Assembly (NCBI GenBank): GCA_945898275.1
Contig: CAMDHZ010000007.1
Span: forward strand, 62,001-126,000
Direction: 5' to 3'
Source of the DNA: Chitinophaga pinensis
GTDB taxonomy: Bacteria > Bacteroidota > Bacteroidia > UKL13-3
Length of the DNA: 64,000 nucleotides
Below, piece by piece: positions 17,754 to 27,112 of this stretch (positions are counted from its first letter, which is position 1; each line of letters opens with the position of its first letter). The notes beneath the pieces were generated by a model, which did no database searches, was not told the origin of the DNA, and saw only the letters and a program-made list of their open reading frames with translations. A program made the position numbers and the translations under genes.

Positions 17754-19095
17754 TATCCTGACGGGTGATGATATGTACATCACCCATTAGGTCTTTTACC
17801 ATAACTGCTGCGTTATCTTTTGTAATCAATTTACTAACATCTTCTATACTCGCATTTGGTGATACAAATGGGAAGGGCGGATTCATTACTTCATTAACCA
17901 ATTTTCCTTTAATCTCGCTATTTTCTAGCAATAGACTAAATAAAGTATTGTCGTTTAATGAACCAATAAATTCGCCTGCCTCGTTGGTTACAGGAAGTTG
18001 AGAAATATAAAACTTACGCATAATTTTTAAAGCAGCCTCCACACTTTGATCTTCCTTAGCAGTTACTAACTTTAAGTGTTTGTGACTTTCAATCAAGTTG
18101 ATGGCTTTGGTTTGATCATTTAATAAGAAACCTCTGTCACGCATCCAATCCTCATTGAACATTTTCCCCAAATAACGGGTGCCATGGTCATGAAAAATCA
18201 CTACAACCACATCACCTTCTTTAAACATGTGACGCATTTGAAGCAATCCAGCCATGGCAGAACCTGCTGAATTTCCAGCAAAGATTCCTTCCTCTCTTGG
18301 AATTCTGCGGGTCATCATGGCAGCATCTTTATCAGTTACCTTTTCAAAATGATCGATGATTGAAAAATCGACATTTGCTGGTAAAAAATCTTCTCCAATG
18401 CCTTCGGTGATGTATGGGTAAATCTCGTTTTTATCAAAAATTCCAGTTTCCTTATACTTCTTAAATACAGAACCATAAGTATCAATACCTAAGATTTTAA
18501 TATTTGGGTTCTTCTCTTTTAAATATTTTCCTGTGCCACAAATAGTGCCGCCTGTGCCCACTCCTACTACCAAATGCGTTATTTTCCCTTCTGTTTGTTC
18601 CCAAATTTCGGGACCAGTGCCTTCGTAATGGGCAGCCGAATTTGATAAATTATCATATTGGTTGGGCTTCCAAGAATTTGGGATTTCATTGATTAACCTA
18701 CTTGAAACTGAATAATAAGAACGTGGATCTTCAGGCTCAACATCTGTAGGGCAAACAATTACTTCTGCACCAAAAGCCTTTAGCGCATCAACTTTTTCCT
18801 TGCTCTGTTTATCAGTTGTAGTAAAAATACATTTATAGCCTTTTATTACGGATGCTATAGCCAAACCCATTCCTGTGTTTCCGCTTGTACCCTCAATAAT
18901 CGTATAGCCTGGTTTTAATAATCCAGCTCGCTCTGCATCCTCAATCATTTTAACAGCCATACGGTCTTTGATAGAATTGCCCGGGTTGGTTGTTTCAATT
19001 TTTGCCAAAACAGTGCAAGGCAATTCTTTGGTGAGTTTATTAATTTTTACCAATGGGGTATTTCCAATGGTTTCTAAGATGTTTTGATGCCACAT
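17734..19095 (-). CDS. Cystathionine beta-synthase / cysteine synthase with C-terminal CBS pair
   Basis: 453 aa. Residues 1-320 are a fold-type II PLP enzyme: GNTPLVKINKL, the PLP lysine in NSIKDRMAVKM (Lys43) and the phosphate loop GTSGNTGMGLA. Residues about 335-453 form two CBS motifs, the architecture of eukaryote-like cystathionine beta-synthase. It would condense serine (or O-acetylserine) with homocysteine (or sulfide); sequence alone does not fix the substrate. Its end overlaps pepT by 20 bp. No cysteine biosynthesis gene is adjacent; the sulfate-activation genes are 20 kb away. Confidence 0.88.
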   Translation of the reverse strand: MWHQNILETIGNTPLVKINKLTKELPCTVLAKIETTNPGNSIKDRMAVKMIEDAERAGLLKPGYTIIEGTSGNTGMGLAIASVIKGYKCIFTTTDKQSKEKVDALKAFGAEVIVCPTDVEPEDPRSYYSVSSRLINEIPNSWKPNQYDNLSNSAAHYEGTGPEIWEQTEGKITHLVVGVGTGGTICGTGKYLKEKNPNIKILGIDTYGSVFKKYKETGIFDKNEIYPYITEGIGEDFLPANVDFSIIDHFEKVTDKDAAMMTRRIPREEGIFAGNSAGSAMAGLLQMRHMFKEGDVVVVIFHDHGTRYLGKMFNEDWMRDRGFLLNDQTKAINLIESHKHLKLVTAKEDQSVEAALKIMRKFYISQLPVTNEAGEFIGSLNDNTLFSLLLENSEIKGKLVNEVMNPPFPFVSPNASIEDVSKLITKDNAAVMVKDLMGDVHIITRQDIIEAIA

Positions 19096-19159
19096 GGAGG
19101 CAAAGCTATGAATTAATGTTTAGAAATGTCATATTTGCCCTTAAGAAAGCAATTACGTT

Positions 19160-20551
19160 TTGAACCTAAGCCTCAGAAATATAAAGCTGAATAAATATAA
19201 TAGTCTTCAAATTTTTCAGTTTCTGAGGTTTGGAAGCATATTTACCATATCCATTCTATTGGCCAAAATAATTTATGGTCGATTTACTTATGGCTATGGC
19301 AATTACCTGTTAAGCAGGCATGAAATGCTTATGTTATTGAGTTCCTTTCTAACTTTTTTCTGGGTTTCTAGCATTTGCAATACGCTAGTTCCATTTTATC
19401 ATAGCAGCGACGAAGACAAACAAAAAAGAATTTTATTTAATGCCTTCGCGGTTCTTACCATATTTAGTTTGTTTGCCGGGATTATCACTGCAGTTTATGG
19501 AAACATTAAATACCCAAAGGATGCGGATTTATTTCAAATGTTTGGGTTGGTTGTCTTTTTAAACACGCCTACTTTCATCACAGACTATATTTTCTATCTA
19601 AAAGGTAAATATAAGTCGCTCATCATTTGGGGAATAGTTAGTTTTTCTTTGCATATTATATTGTTGTGCGTCCCGCTTTACATGAAGCAAACCCTCAACC
19701 TAGCCATAAATTTGCTGGTTATTCTAGCTTTATTAAAATTCAACTATACCATTATTATTCTGATGAAGTATGCTAGTATTAGCTTTCATACGAGGCTCAT
19801 CCAAGAATTCATGGGAAAAGTGATGCCATTTATGTTTTCTATTTTGCTAGCTGGCAGCATGGATTACATTAATAGCTTTATTGTAGAATACTATTATTCT
19901 GATACCGACTTCACCATTTTTAGATATGGTGCAAAAGAACTTCCAGTATTTTTAATCCTCGCAAATTCCTTAAGCAATATTTATAGTGGTGAAATTGCTA
20001 ATGCTTTTAAGTCGAACCAACTCCTAGATGGGCTCAAAAGGTTAAAAGAGAGTTCTCGCAAACTCATGAGGTGGTTATTTCCAACCACCATATTAATGTT
20101 GTTTATCAGCGAATACTTTTTTGAATTTGCCTACAATAAAGACTTGGTGGCAGGTTATCGCATATTTAATATTTACCTACTTTTGATTGTAAGTAGAATG
20201 TTGTTTCCTCAAACGGTAATTATGGGCTTGATGAAAAGCAGAATTTTCTATTTGGTGAGCACCAACTACCTTATTTTAAACGTGATTTTATCATTTTGGT
20301 TCATCAGCCAAATAGGCATTGAAGGCATTGCTTATGCAACTGTAATTGCTTATACAATAGAAAAAATAATGCTTGTAATTTATTGTAAAATGGAAGGCAT
20401 TGATATTAGAAAGTATACTGCCATTGGAGAATATTTAGTTTATTCAAGTCTTACCTTAGGAGCCTTTTATTTAAGCTTACATTACTCTTTTGCAGATTTA
20501 TTAAACACTATTCAAACCTCACTTACTTTAGCTTTCTCCAACCCAGTCTAA
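19160..20551 (+). CDS. Polysaccharide flippase-like multi-spanning membrane protein
   Basis: 463 aa with about 12-14 hydrophobic segments spread over the whole length, and the layout of the MATE/Wzx-like polysaccharide export superfamily (short N-terminal helix LQIFQFLRFGSIFTISILLAKIIYG, repeated helix pairs, C-terminal IGIEGIAYATVIAYTIEKIMLVIY). Such proteins flip lipid-linked glycans across the inner membrane. The start is TTG at 19160; the next in-frame ATG would delete helix 1. No glycosyltransferase is adjacent, so this is an orphan flippase. Its 3' end overlaps the convergent copper ATPase by 29 bp. Confidence 0.7.
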   Translation: MNLSLRNIKLNKYNSLQIFQFLRFGSIFTISILLAKIIYGRFTYGYGNYLLSRHEMLMLLSSFLTFFWVSSICNTLVPFYHSSDEDKQKRILFNAFAVLTIFSLFAGIITAVYGNIKYPKDADLFQMFGLVVFLNTPTFITDYIFYLKGKYKSLIIWGIVSFSLHIILLCVPLYMKQTLNLAINLLVILALLKFNYTIIILMKYASISFHTRLIQEFMGKVMPFMFSILLAGSMDYINSFIVEYYYSDTDFTIFRYGAKELPVFLILANSLSNIYSGEIANAFKSNQLLDGLKRLKESSRKLMRWLFPTTILMLFISEYFFEFAYNKDLVAGYRIFNIYLLLIVSRMLFPQTVIMGLMKSRIFYLVSTNYLILNVILSFWFISQIGIEGIAYATVIAYTIEKIMLVIYCKMEGIDIRKYTAIGEYLVYSSLTLGAFYLSLHYSFADLLNTIQTSLTLAFSNPV

Positions 20552-22660
20552 GGGAATTTCCAATTACAATTACATCAGAGAAAGCCATGGAAAGTGCGCC
20601 AATCATTGGATGTAGAAATCCTGCTGCTGCCAATGGGATGCACAAAATATTATAGAAAAATGCCCAAAACAAATTCTGTTTGATGGTAGTGTAAGTCATT
20701 TTGCTAATTTGATGAGCCTCTTTTATGGCTAATAAATCAGGGCGTGTAATCACCAAACTGGCAGCCTGAATGGCGATGTCGCTTCCTTTAACAAATGAAA
20801 TTCCCACATTCACCTTGCTCAAAGCTGGCGCATCATTAATGCCATCACCCACCATGGCTGTGTTTGTTTTTTTAGAATACTGGTCAATCCATTCAAGTTT
20901 TTGGGCAGGCAATTGACCAGCTTTCCATTGCAAAATCCCAAACTTTTTGGCCAAACTAGCAACTTTACTTTCCTTATCTCCACTTAAAATTAACATGGGT
21001 AATTGAACAGATTCAAAGTAATCAGCCATTTCTTTCGCACCTTCCTTAATTTCATCCTCAATGTCCAAACCTGCCATAGGCACACCATCCATGCTTAAGA
21101 CCAAATCATAATTAAAGGCTTCGAGTATGTTTGGTTCAACCCGAAACATAGCCCAAGTTGGTTTGCCAAAACGAATTTCCTTTCCGTCAAAAACACCTTT
21201 CATTCCCTGTCCCTTTTCTTCAACAACAGCACTTAAGACTAGGTTTGGATCAAACCAACTGCTCTGCTGCTGTACAAAAGAAGTTGCAATGGGATGAGCC
21301 GATTTTTGCTCTAAAGCAAACATCATTGCTTTTACCAATGGCTCATTTGCTTTACACCCTTTCAATTCAGAAAATACAAATTTACCGGTGGTGAGCGTTC
21401 CAGTTTTATCAAATACCAATAGTTCTGATTTTGCAAAGTTCTCCAATACATTTCCACCTTTAATTAAGATACCTCGTTTGGCAGCTTTTCCAATGCCAAC
21501 CATAATAGCGGTTGGCGTGGCAAGTCCCATGGCACATGGGCAAGAAATTACCAAAACCGCAACCGCACGCAGCATACTTTGGGCTGAACCAATGTCTAAC
21601 CAAAAATAGGAAACCAAAAAGGTTAATAAGGAAATTCCAATTACAACTGGAACAAACACAGCGCTAATTTTATCGCCCAATTGTTGAATGTTTGGTTTAT
21701 TCGATTGCGCCCTTTTTACCATTTCGATGATTTGGCTTAAGACACTATTTTTAACCAAAGCCTTTACTTTGACACTAATATTTCCAGATTCTACTAGGGT
21801 TCCAGCACTTACTATATCACCTATTTGTTTAAAAATGGGCAAAGATTCTCCACTCAACATTTGTTCATTGAGCTCTGCATTTCCATCTATTATTTCTCCA
21901 TCTAAGGGTATTAATTGTCCGGTTTGAACCAACACGGTATCTCCAATTTTGATATGGTCTACCAAGGTTTCCAACAAACCTCCATTGGCTTGTAATAGAA
22001 GGGCTGTTTTGGGCTGCAAATCATTGAGTGTTTGCAAGGCTTTAGTGGTTCGTTTTACTGCACGCTTTTCGAGTACATTTCCTGCTAAAACAAAAGTAAT
22101 GATGGAAGCACCTGTTTCAAAAAACAGATACTTATGCACTTCATGCGTGCCTGCGAAGGATAGCGTTCCATACAAACTATAAAACAAGGCGGAGAATGCT
22201 CCAATAAAAATAAGCACATCCATATTTGGGACACCGCTTTTTAAACTTTGAAAAGCAGATTTACCAAAATACCATAATCCAATTGAATATACAGGTATAC
22301 TTAAGGAAAGTTGAAAATAAGGGTTGTGTAATATTGCCCAATCCAAAACCATGTGAGCCATGAGTGGGATTGTAAAAATGAGACTAAATACTAGTTTGGT
22401 CTCGAGGCTTCCTAAGAATTTTTTTTTTCTTCTTTTACCTCGTTTTTCATTGAAACAGCATATCCCAAATCTTCAATGCTTTCTGCAATTTCTGATAAAG
22501 GTTTATTGGGAATATTTTCGAACCTTACCTCGCCAGTAGCAAAGTTAACATCTATTTGGCCAAGCCCTTGCTTCTCTAACCGTTTGCGAACGCCCATGGC
22601 GCAATTGCTGCAACTCATGCCTTCAACTAAAAGCTCTGATAACTCTGTTTGTGAATTCAT
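20523..22660 (-). CDS. copA: Copper-translocating P-type ATPase, two frames joined at an A10 run
   Basis: Frame 1 (22660-22412, 82 aa) is a complete heavy-metal-associated domain with GMSCSNCAMGV (CxxC metal site) and stops at TAG right after an A10 run. Frame 2, open from the run to 20523, continues FLGSLETKLVFSLIFTIPL as membrane helix 1 and holds the whole P1B ATPase: SGES actuator loop, SCPCAMGLATPTA (metal-binding CPC), FDKTGTLT (phosphorylated Asp), SAHPI, MVGDGINDAPAL. A -1 shift or one extra A joins them into 712 aa, the normal CopA layout. A separate start at ATG 22361 would lose half of helix 1. It may be programmed slippage making both a chaperone and a pump, a real mutation, or a sequencing error. 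A palindrome copy is at 21921-21930. Confidence 0.85.
22419..22428 (-). promoter_or_regulatory. A10 slippery run inside the copper ATPase gene
   Basis: Ten A residues on the coding strand, read as GAA GAA AAA AAA AAT TCT TAG in the first frame. A slip of -1 places the ribosome in the ATPase frame. A GAGG element lies about 9 nt upstream of the run, where internal Shine-Dalgarno-like stimulators are found in dnaX; a weak GAGAC/GTCTC stem lies about 15 nt downstream. It is the longest homopolymer I noticed inside a coding region here. Confidence 0.5.
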
Positions 22661-22695
22661 GGTACGAATGTAAATAAAACTTAAAAATATTCTTC

Positions 22696-22724
22696 TTGTT
22701 AATCACTGAGAATTGTCATATTTG
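22696..22724 (+). promoter_or_regulatory. Promoter of the queuosine precursor transporter
   Basis: TTG (22696-22698), 18 nt, CATATTTG (22717-22724), one mismatch to TAnnTTTG. The ATG is only 4 nt beyond the box, so the transcript may be leaderless. Confidence 0.5.
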
Positions 22725-22728
22725 AATC

Positions 22729-23487
22729 ATGAAGGAAAGCAAAAGGACTGTACTATTTTTACTATTGGGGTCATTTTTCATTGCCAATGCCTTGGTAGCG
22801 GAGTTTATTGGAGTCAAGATTTTTTCAGTTGAAAAAACCCTTGGATTAACTCCAATTTCTTGGGAAGTTTTTGGCAACAAGTTATCCTTTAACATGACAG
22901 TTGGTGTGCTTTTATGGCCGATAGTATTTATCATGACAGATATTATCAATGAGTATTTTGGTCGTTCAGGTGTAAAACTATTCTCCTATATCGCAGCGAT
23001 TATGATTAGCTACTCTTTCCTTGCTGTATTTGCAGGTATAAAGGTTACCCCTGCCGATTTTTGGATGATAAGAGAAACATCAAATGGCTCAATTGATATG
23101 CAAGAAGCCTATGCACAAATATTTGGGCAAGGATTGTGGATTATAGCGGGTTCCTTAGTAGCATTTTTAATTGGACAGTTAATAGATGTAACAGTTTTTC
23201 ATTACATTAAAACCAAAACTGGGAATAAATACTTGTGGTTGCGGGCAACTGGCTCTACTGTCATTTCACAGTTAATTGACAGCTTTGTGGTTTTGTTTAT
23301 AGCCTTTTATTTAGGTGCAGGTTGGGACATGAACCTAGTGCTTGGCATAAGTCTAATTAACTTCATTTATAAACTGAGTGTAGCCTTATTATTAACCCCC
23401 TTATTGTATGGTGTGCATGCAATAATAGATAGTTATTTAGGTAAAGAATTGGCAGCATCCATGATGCGAGAAGCACAAGAAAAGTAA
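22729..23487 (+). CDS. Queuosine precursor transporter, YhhQ/QPTR family (DUF165)
   Basis: 252 aa inner-membrane protein with about six transmembrane segments. Family marks are ANALVAEFIGVKIF near the N-terminus, the conserved MTDIINEYFGR after helix 2, and WLRATGSTVISQLIDSFVVLFIAF in the C-terminal half. The family imports 7-deazaguanine precursors of the tRNA base queuosine. Divergent from the copper ATPase, with a 68-bp shared upstream region. Confidence 0.9.
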   Translation: MKESKRTVLFLLLGSFFIANALVAEFIGVKIFSVEKTLGLTPISWEVFGNKLSFNMTVGVLLWPIVFIMTDIINEYFGRSGVKLFSYIAAIMISYSFLAVFAGIKVTPADFWMIRETSNGSIDMQEAYAQIFGQGLWIIAGSLVAFLIGQLIDVTVFHYIKTKTGNKYLWLRATGSTVISQLIDSFVVLFIAFYLGAGWDMNLVLGISLINFIYKLSVALLLTPLLYGVHAIIDSYLGKELAASMMREAQEK

Positions 23488-23518
23488 AGTGGGAAATCCT
23501 ACAAACCTGATTTATGTA

Positions 23519-23544
23519 GCCGCTTCGGCAGTTTCTTCTTTTTT
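23519..23544 (+). terminator. Weak terminator after the queuosine transporter
   Basis: A short GCCG-CTT-CGGC stem is followed after 4 nt by TTCTTCTTTTTTA. The stem is only 4 bp, so the call is tentative. Confidence 0.35.
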
Positions 23545-23605
23545 ATTATTTAGGTTTAATTTTCCTTTGTAGTGTTCAAATCATAAAATAACCTCTATCA
23601 AGTTC

Positions 23606-23615
23606 GGTTTGAACC
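23606..23615 (+). repeat. Iterated palindrome GGTTTGAACC, intergenic
   Basis: Exact copy in the 199-bp gap before the T9SS operon, in the context GTTCGGTTTGAACCAAG. It lies just upstream of the structured leader at 23620-23681. Confidence 0.75.
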
Positions 23616-23619
23616 AAGA

Positions 23620-23681
23620 TGGCGAATGCGTGTAAACAAGCTAAGGCTTAGCTCACACAATTGTTTGAAAATTAATCGCCA
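23620..23681 (+). promoter_or_regulatory. Nested inverted repeats in the leader of the T9SS surface operon
   Basis: Outer arms TGGCGA (23620-23625) and TCGCCA (23676-23681) enclose an inner AGCTAAG-G-CTTAGCT dyad (23639-23653) that is itself flanked by GTGT and ACAC. The outer arm ends 5 nt before the ATG at 23687. The layout suggests a folded leader or a protein-binding site. Inference from sequence symmetry only. Confidence 0.4.
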
Positions 23682-23686
23682 AACAT

Positions 23687-26296
23687 ATGTCTATAAAACC
23701 TTATCTTGTGCTAGTAGCCTTGCTGTTTTGCAAGCCAGCTTTCTCTCAATTACTTTTTGTTGATTTCAACGAAACAGAAACCCTTAATCATTACATTTCT
23801 GCAGCAACACCAGCAAACCGGTATTTTAATGCCATAGGTAGCTCTGGTGCAGGAGTGCAAGTAAACATTTCCCAACAAATGCTCAACTTCACAAGAAGTG
23901 GCAGCAACACGGGTTCATTCTCAAGAACTACTAATTTTAGTGGCAGTCCGCAAGCATTAGCCATTAAAATGAAACTTAAAATTGCAGACAATACAAGTGC
24001 CCAAACAACCTCAGCCATGCTGCAAATTGGTTCTGGTTTTGGAACCTCAAATGCCTCAGAGAGCAATTCAAATGTACACAGTAGAGTGGGTATTAATTTT
24101 ACAGCGAATGCAGGTGAATTTACCCTCAGAGATTTAGGCACTAGTACAAACTCAAGCAACCTTTCAGGTACACAAAACATTTTATGGGTAATAAACAACA
24201 CTGGAAGTTCTATAAATTATCGCACTCCAATTGGTGGCCTTGATACTTTAGTAAATGATGCTTGGGATTTATGGGCTGGGAATACAAAATTATTCAATGA
24301 TAGAAATGCCTTAACAAGTTCCCAAAGCTTAGATGATTTTAAGTTTGCCTATACCAGTGGAGGTGGAAAGATTTCATTTGACCAAATACAAGTAGATGTT
24401 CCAAGTTCCTTAAATCATTTTAGAAGTAGTGTGGCCAATGGAAATTGGTTCAACACTGCTCATTGGGAAATGTCTTTGGATAGCCAAAACTGGGTTTCTG
24501 CAACGAGCTACCCCGCAGCAAATGCAGCCTCAATTTTCATAAGGGCATTCCACCAAATGAACTTTAGTCAAAGTAGCAGCGCCATTTTTTGTGCGGTGAG
24601 TAAGCTACTAATTTCTCCCAACTCGAGCCTTTATATAGGTAGTTTGGGAGATTCATCTAATATAAATTCAAACCATATCTTAACTATTGCCAAGCAAGGA
24701 ACAACTGCAGATTTTATCAATAATGGACAACTGCAAGTTAATGAAAATGCGCATTTGCAATGCAAAGGCATACTAACAAACAATGGCAGTTTTAGCGTCA
24801 AATCATCGGCTGCTGGCACAGGTAATATTGGCAACTCCAATGGAGGAAGCGTTTTAGGTACAGTCTCTGTAGAAAGATACATACCACCTAATGGTAGAAG
24901 AAATAGGAGTCTAAGCACACCAATTTCAAATAATACTTTAAATGATTGGAAAGGAGAAATATTTATCACAGGAAACGGTTCAGGAAACACTTTAGGGTCA
25001 ACCAATAGCAATGGGTTTGACGCAACCTTAACCAATAATCCAAGTGTGTTTTGGTATAATGAAACGGATACAGGTAATGTTAATTTAGGTTGGACAGCCG
25101 CCACCAATATTAATAATTCATTGGTACCCGGAAGGGGTTACAAAGTGATGGTGCGTGGTGATCGTTCTGATTTAGGCAGATTAAACGGAACGAATAATAC
25201 ACAGAATGCGGTAACCTTGGTGAGCACAGGTATAGTCAATCAAGGTGATTTTACCTTTCCTACTTCAAATCTCACATGGAGTGGCAATGGCACAAACGAC
25301 GGTTGGTGTTTTGTGGGCAACCCCTACCCTGCTAGCATAAATTGGAATGCTGCTGCGGGTTGGCAAAGGACAAATGTGGATGCCGGCGCAATTGCGATTT
25401 GGAACCCACAAACCAATTCATATGCCTACTCTATAAATACGGCTGGAGGTGCAAATCCAAGCGGCTTGTCCATCAATGGCGGGTCAAATATTATATCCTC
25501 TCATCAAGCATTTTTTGTAAGGACAACGGGAAGCAACCCAAGTTTGAGTTGCAATGAAAATGTGAAATCAAGCAATGCTCCAAGCGCTCTGTTTAAAAAT
25601 AACAATAGTCACATGATAAAGATTAGTTTAGAAAAAGAAATCTATAATAAAGATGAGGCTTTAGTTCGGTTTGATCCTAGCTATTCGGAAGATGAAATAG
25701 AGTTTGAAGACCTTCCTAAACTAAATAACCCAGTAGTAAATATTGGCACTGGCAAAAATCCAAAGCGCTGGTTAGCTTTTAATGCCTTGCCCCTTCAATT
25801 AGAACAGAAATTTTCAGTTCCTATTTACACAGAAATTGCAGGTGGCGACTCAGGCCTATTGGTGGTTGAATTAAAAGAGGGTGGCAATTTCCAAGAAGTT
25901 GTCTTAACAGATTTACTTTACAAAAAGCATTTTGTGATAGAAAAGAGGTTTGAACAAAAGTTTCTGTTCAAAGAAATTGGTTCAAATTTCGCTAGATTTC
26001 TATTGACTGGCAGACATAACCTACCGCTAGGTGATGAAATAATTGATGCCAACGAATTAATCATTTATCCTAATCCATTTGAGGATGAATTCTGGATTAA
26101 AGGATTTAGAAAAGTTGGCAAACCTGCTACTGTAAATATTTTGGATATAACAGGAAAAACCATTTCAACACAAGCTAATATCTTGGAGGAAGGTGGTGTT
26201 TTAAAAATAGACTTAAAAGACCTGGCATGTGGTGTTTACGTGCTACAAATCAGCAGTGCTGAGCAAACCATTCAACAAAAAATCATCAAACAATAA
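23687..26296 (+). CDS. Large secreted protein with T9SS type A sorting domain
   Basis: 869 aa. A signal peptide (MSIKPYLVLVALLFCKPAFSQ) precedes a Ser/Asn/Thr-rich beta region without recognisable catalytic motifs. The part around 360-640 contains the phrases SVERYIPPNGRRNRSLSTPI and GWCFVGNPYPASINW, which I know from Bacteroidota surface proteins of the same class. The C-terminus, from LIIYPNPFEDEFWIKG, is a type A sorting domain ending QKIIKQ. It is followed after 13 bp by a mini-protein and a membrane protein, suggesting a three-gene operon. Role unknown; surface adhesin or envelope protein most likely. Confidence 0.82.
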   Translation: MSIKPYLVLVALLFCKPAFSQLLFVDFNETETLNHYISAATPANRYFNAIGSSGAGVQVNISQQMLNFTRSGSNTGSFSRTTNFSGSPQALAIKMKLKIADNTSAQTTSAMLQIGSGFGTSNASESNSNVHSRVGINFTANAGEFTLRDLGTSTNSSNLSGTQNILWVINNTGSSINYRTPIGGLDTLVNDAWDLWAGNTKLFNDRNALTSSQSLDDFKFAYTSGGGKISFDQIQVDVPSSLNHFRSSVANGNWFNTAHWEMSLDSQNWVSATSYPAANAASIFIRAFHQMNFSQSSSAIFCAVSKLLISPNSSLYIGSLGDSSNINSNHILTIAKQGTTADFINNGQLQVNENAHLQCKGILTNNGSFSVKSSAAGTGNIGNSNGGSVLGTVSVERYIPPNGRRNRSLSTPISNNTLNDWKGEIFITGNGSGNTLGSTNSNGFDATLTNNPSVFWYNETDTGNVNLGWTAATNINNSLVPGRGYKVMVRGDRSDLGRLNGTNNTQNAVTLVSTGIVNQGDFTFPTSNLTWSGNGTNDGWCFVGNPYPASINWNAAAGWQRTNVDAGAIAIWNPQTNSYAYSINTAGGANPSGLSINGGSNIISSHQAFFVRTTGSNPSLSCNENVKSSNAPSALFKNNNSHMIKISLEKEIYNKDEALVRFDPSYSEDEIEFEDLPKLNNPVVNIGTGKNPKRWLAFNALPLQLEQKFSVPIYTEIAGGDSGLLVVELKEGGNFQEVVLTDLLYKKHFVIEKRFEQKFLFKEIGSNFARFLLTGRHNLPLGDEIIDANELIIYPNPFEDEFWIKGFRKVGKPATVNILDITGKTISTQANILEEGGVLKIDLKDLACGVYVLQISSAEQTIQQKIIKQ

Positions 26297-26309
26297 AAAC
26301 CTATTAACC

Positions 26310-26516
26310 ATGAAAAAACCATTAAAACTAGCCCTAATGTTTGTTATTCTTTTTATAAACGTCAATCTTCTAATTGCCCAACCAGAGCAAGACGAAGATA
26401 TAGATGATGTTCCAGTAGACGCAGGAATAAGTTTACTAGCTAGCGCTGGAATAATTTATGGCATTAAAAAGTTGAATAAAAAGCATTCACATATAGAAAA
26501 ATCAGCTAAATCATGA
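26310..26516 (+). CDS. Mini-protein with signal peptide and PID-CTERM-like sorting tail
   Basis: 68 aa from ATG 26310; the in-frame extension to 26229 lies inside the preceding gene. A signal peptide (MKKPLKLALMFVILFINVNLLIAQ) is followed by the acidic stretch PEQDEDIDDVPVDAG, one short hydrophobic helix ISLLASAGIIYGIKKLNKK and a basic tail. This resembles Bacteroidota tripartite C-terminal sorting signals of the PID-CTERM type (Pro-x-Asp-Gly/Ala, helix, basic end) from memory of that family. Nothing lies between signal peptide and tail, so the processed product would be only ~10-15 residues. Its stop overlaps the next start (ATGA), implying translational coupling. Confidence 0.65.
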   Translation: MKKPLKLALMFVILFINVNLLIAQPEQDEDIDDVPVDAGISLLASAGIIYGIKKLNKKHSHIEKSAKS

Positions 26517-27055
26517 AATGCCTTTTCAAAAAGTTGGGGTTTGACTTACTTTTCATTTTGATTGGTTTGGTTCAAACCCTAACCTTGACCTACATGATTG
26601 ATAACCTTTATTATTTTGCTGACAATGAGTTTAACTTATATCATGAAGTACAATCAGAAATTGATTTTCAAATAGCAGGAGCAACTTTCGTGAACAAATA
26701 CGGTCAAATTAAAATAAAACCATATGACTTAAGTATAATGACTCAAAATAAAATCACTGAACTAAGGCAATTATTTATCCAGTTACTTTTCTTAATTCCC
26801 ATCATTCCAGCAGTAATTTTATTATTTTATTTGACAATGGTTCAACTATCCATGTTGGCAAAAAGAAGGAAATTGTGTTTAGGCATAATTGGACTATTAT
26901 TTTTAGGGATTATTATTAGCGTGAATTGGATAAAACTTCAAAATCAAAGTTTCTCCGTTTCAGAAGTGTTTCTCTCTCTTATAGAATTGATTGCGATTGG
27001 AATTATGCTCTTTTTTATGGCTACACAATCTACTTTTAAAGCAAAATATGATTAA
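26513..27055 (+). CDS. Unknown four-helix membrane protein
   Basis: 180 aa. Four predicted transmembrane segments (about 10-30, 88-110, 120-138 and 150-170), with a 55-residue extracytoplasmic loop between helices 1 and 2. No catalytic motif I recognise; exosortases have a conserved Cys and Arg pair in a larger fold that I do not see here. The ATG overlaps the stop codon of the mini-protein, so the two are made together. An exact iterated-palindrome copy (26569-26578) is read as LVQTLT in helix 1. It could anchor or process the upstream proteins, but that is inference from position only. Confidence 0.55.
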   Translation: MKCLFKKLGFDLLFILIGLVQTLTLTYMIDNLYYFADNEFNLYHEVQSEIDFQIAGATFVNKYGQIKIKPYDLSIMTQNKITELRQLFIQLLFLIPIIPAVILLFYLTMVQLSMLAKRRKLCLGIIGLLFLGIIISVNWIKLQNQSFSVSEVFLSLIELIAIGIMLFFMATQSTFKAKYD

Positions 27056-27112
27056 ACCAAGGCTTCTAATTCCAGATTAAATTTAATTATAGGAAATTAG
27101 ATTAAATCAGTG

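Noticed and set aside
22361..22361. Independent start of the copper ATPase at ATG 22361
   Set aside because: It would remove the first half of membrane helix 1, whose residues are encoded upstream in the same frame back to the A10 run.
23791..25107. Long minus-strand frames of 136 and 158 codons inside the 23.7-26.3 kb gene
   Set aside because: They are shadows of the Ser/Asn/Thr-rich surface gene; no start context, no recognisable domain, and the plus frame has a signal peptide and sorting domain.
26229..26309. N-terminal extension of the mini-protein
   Set aside because: It overlaps the preceding gene and hides the signal peptide that begins at 26310.
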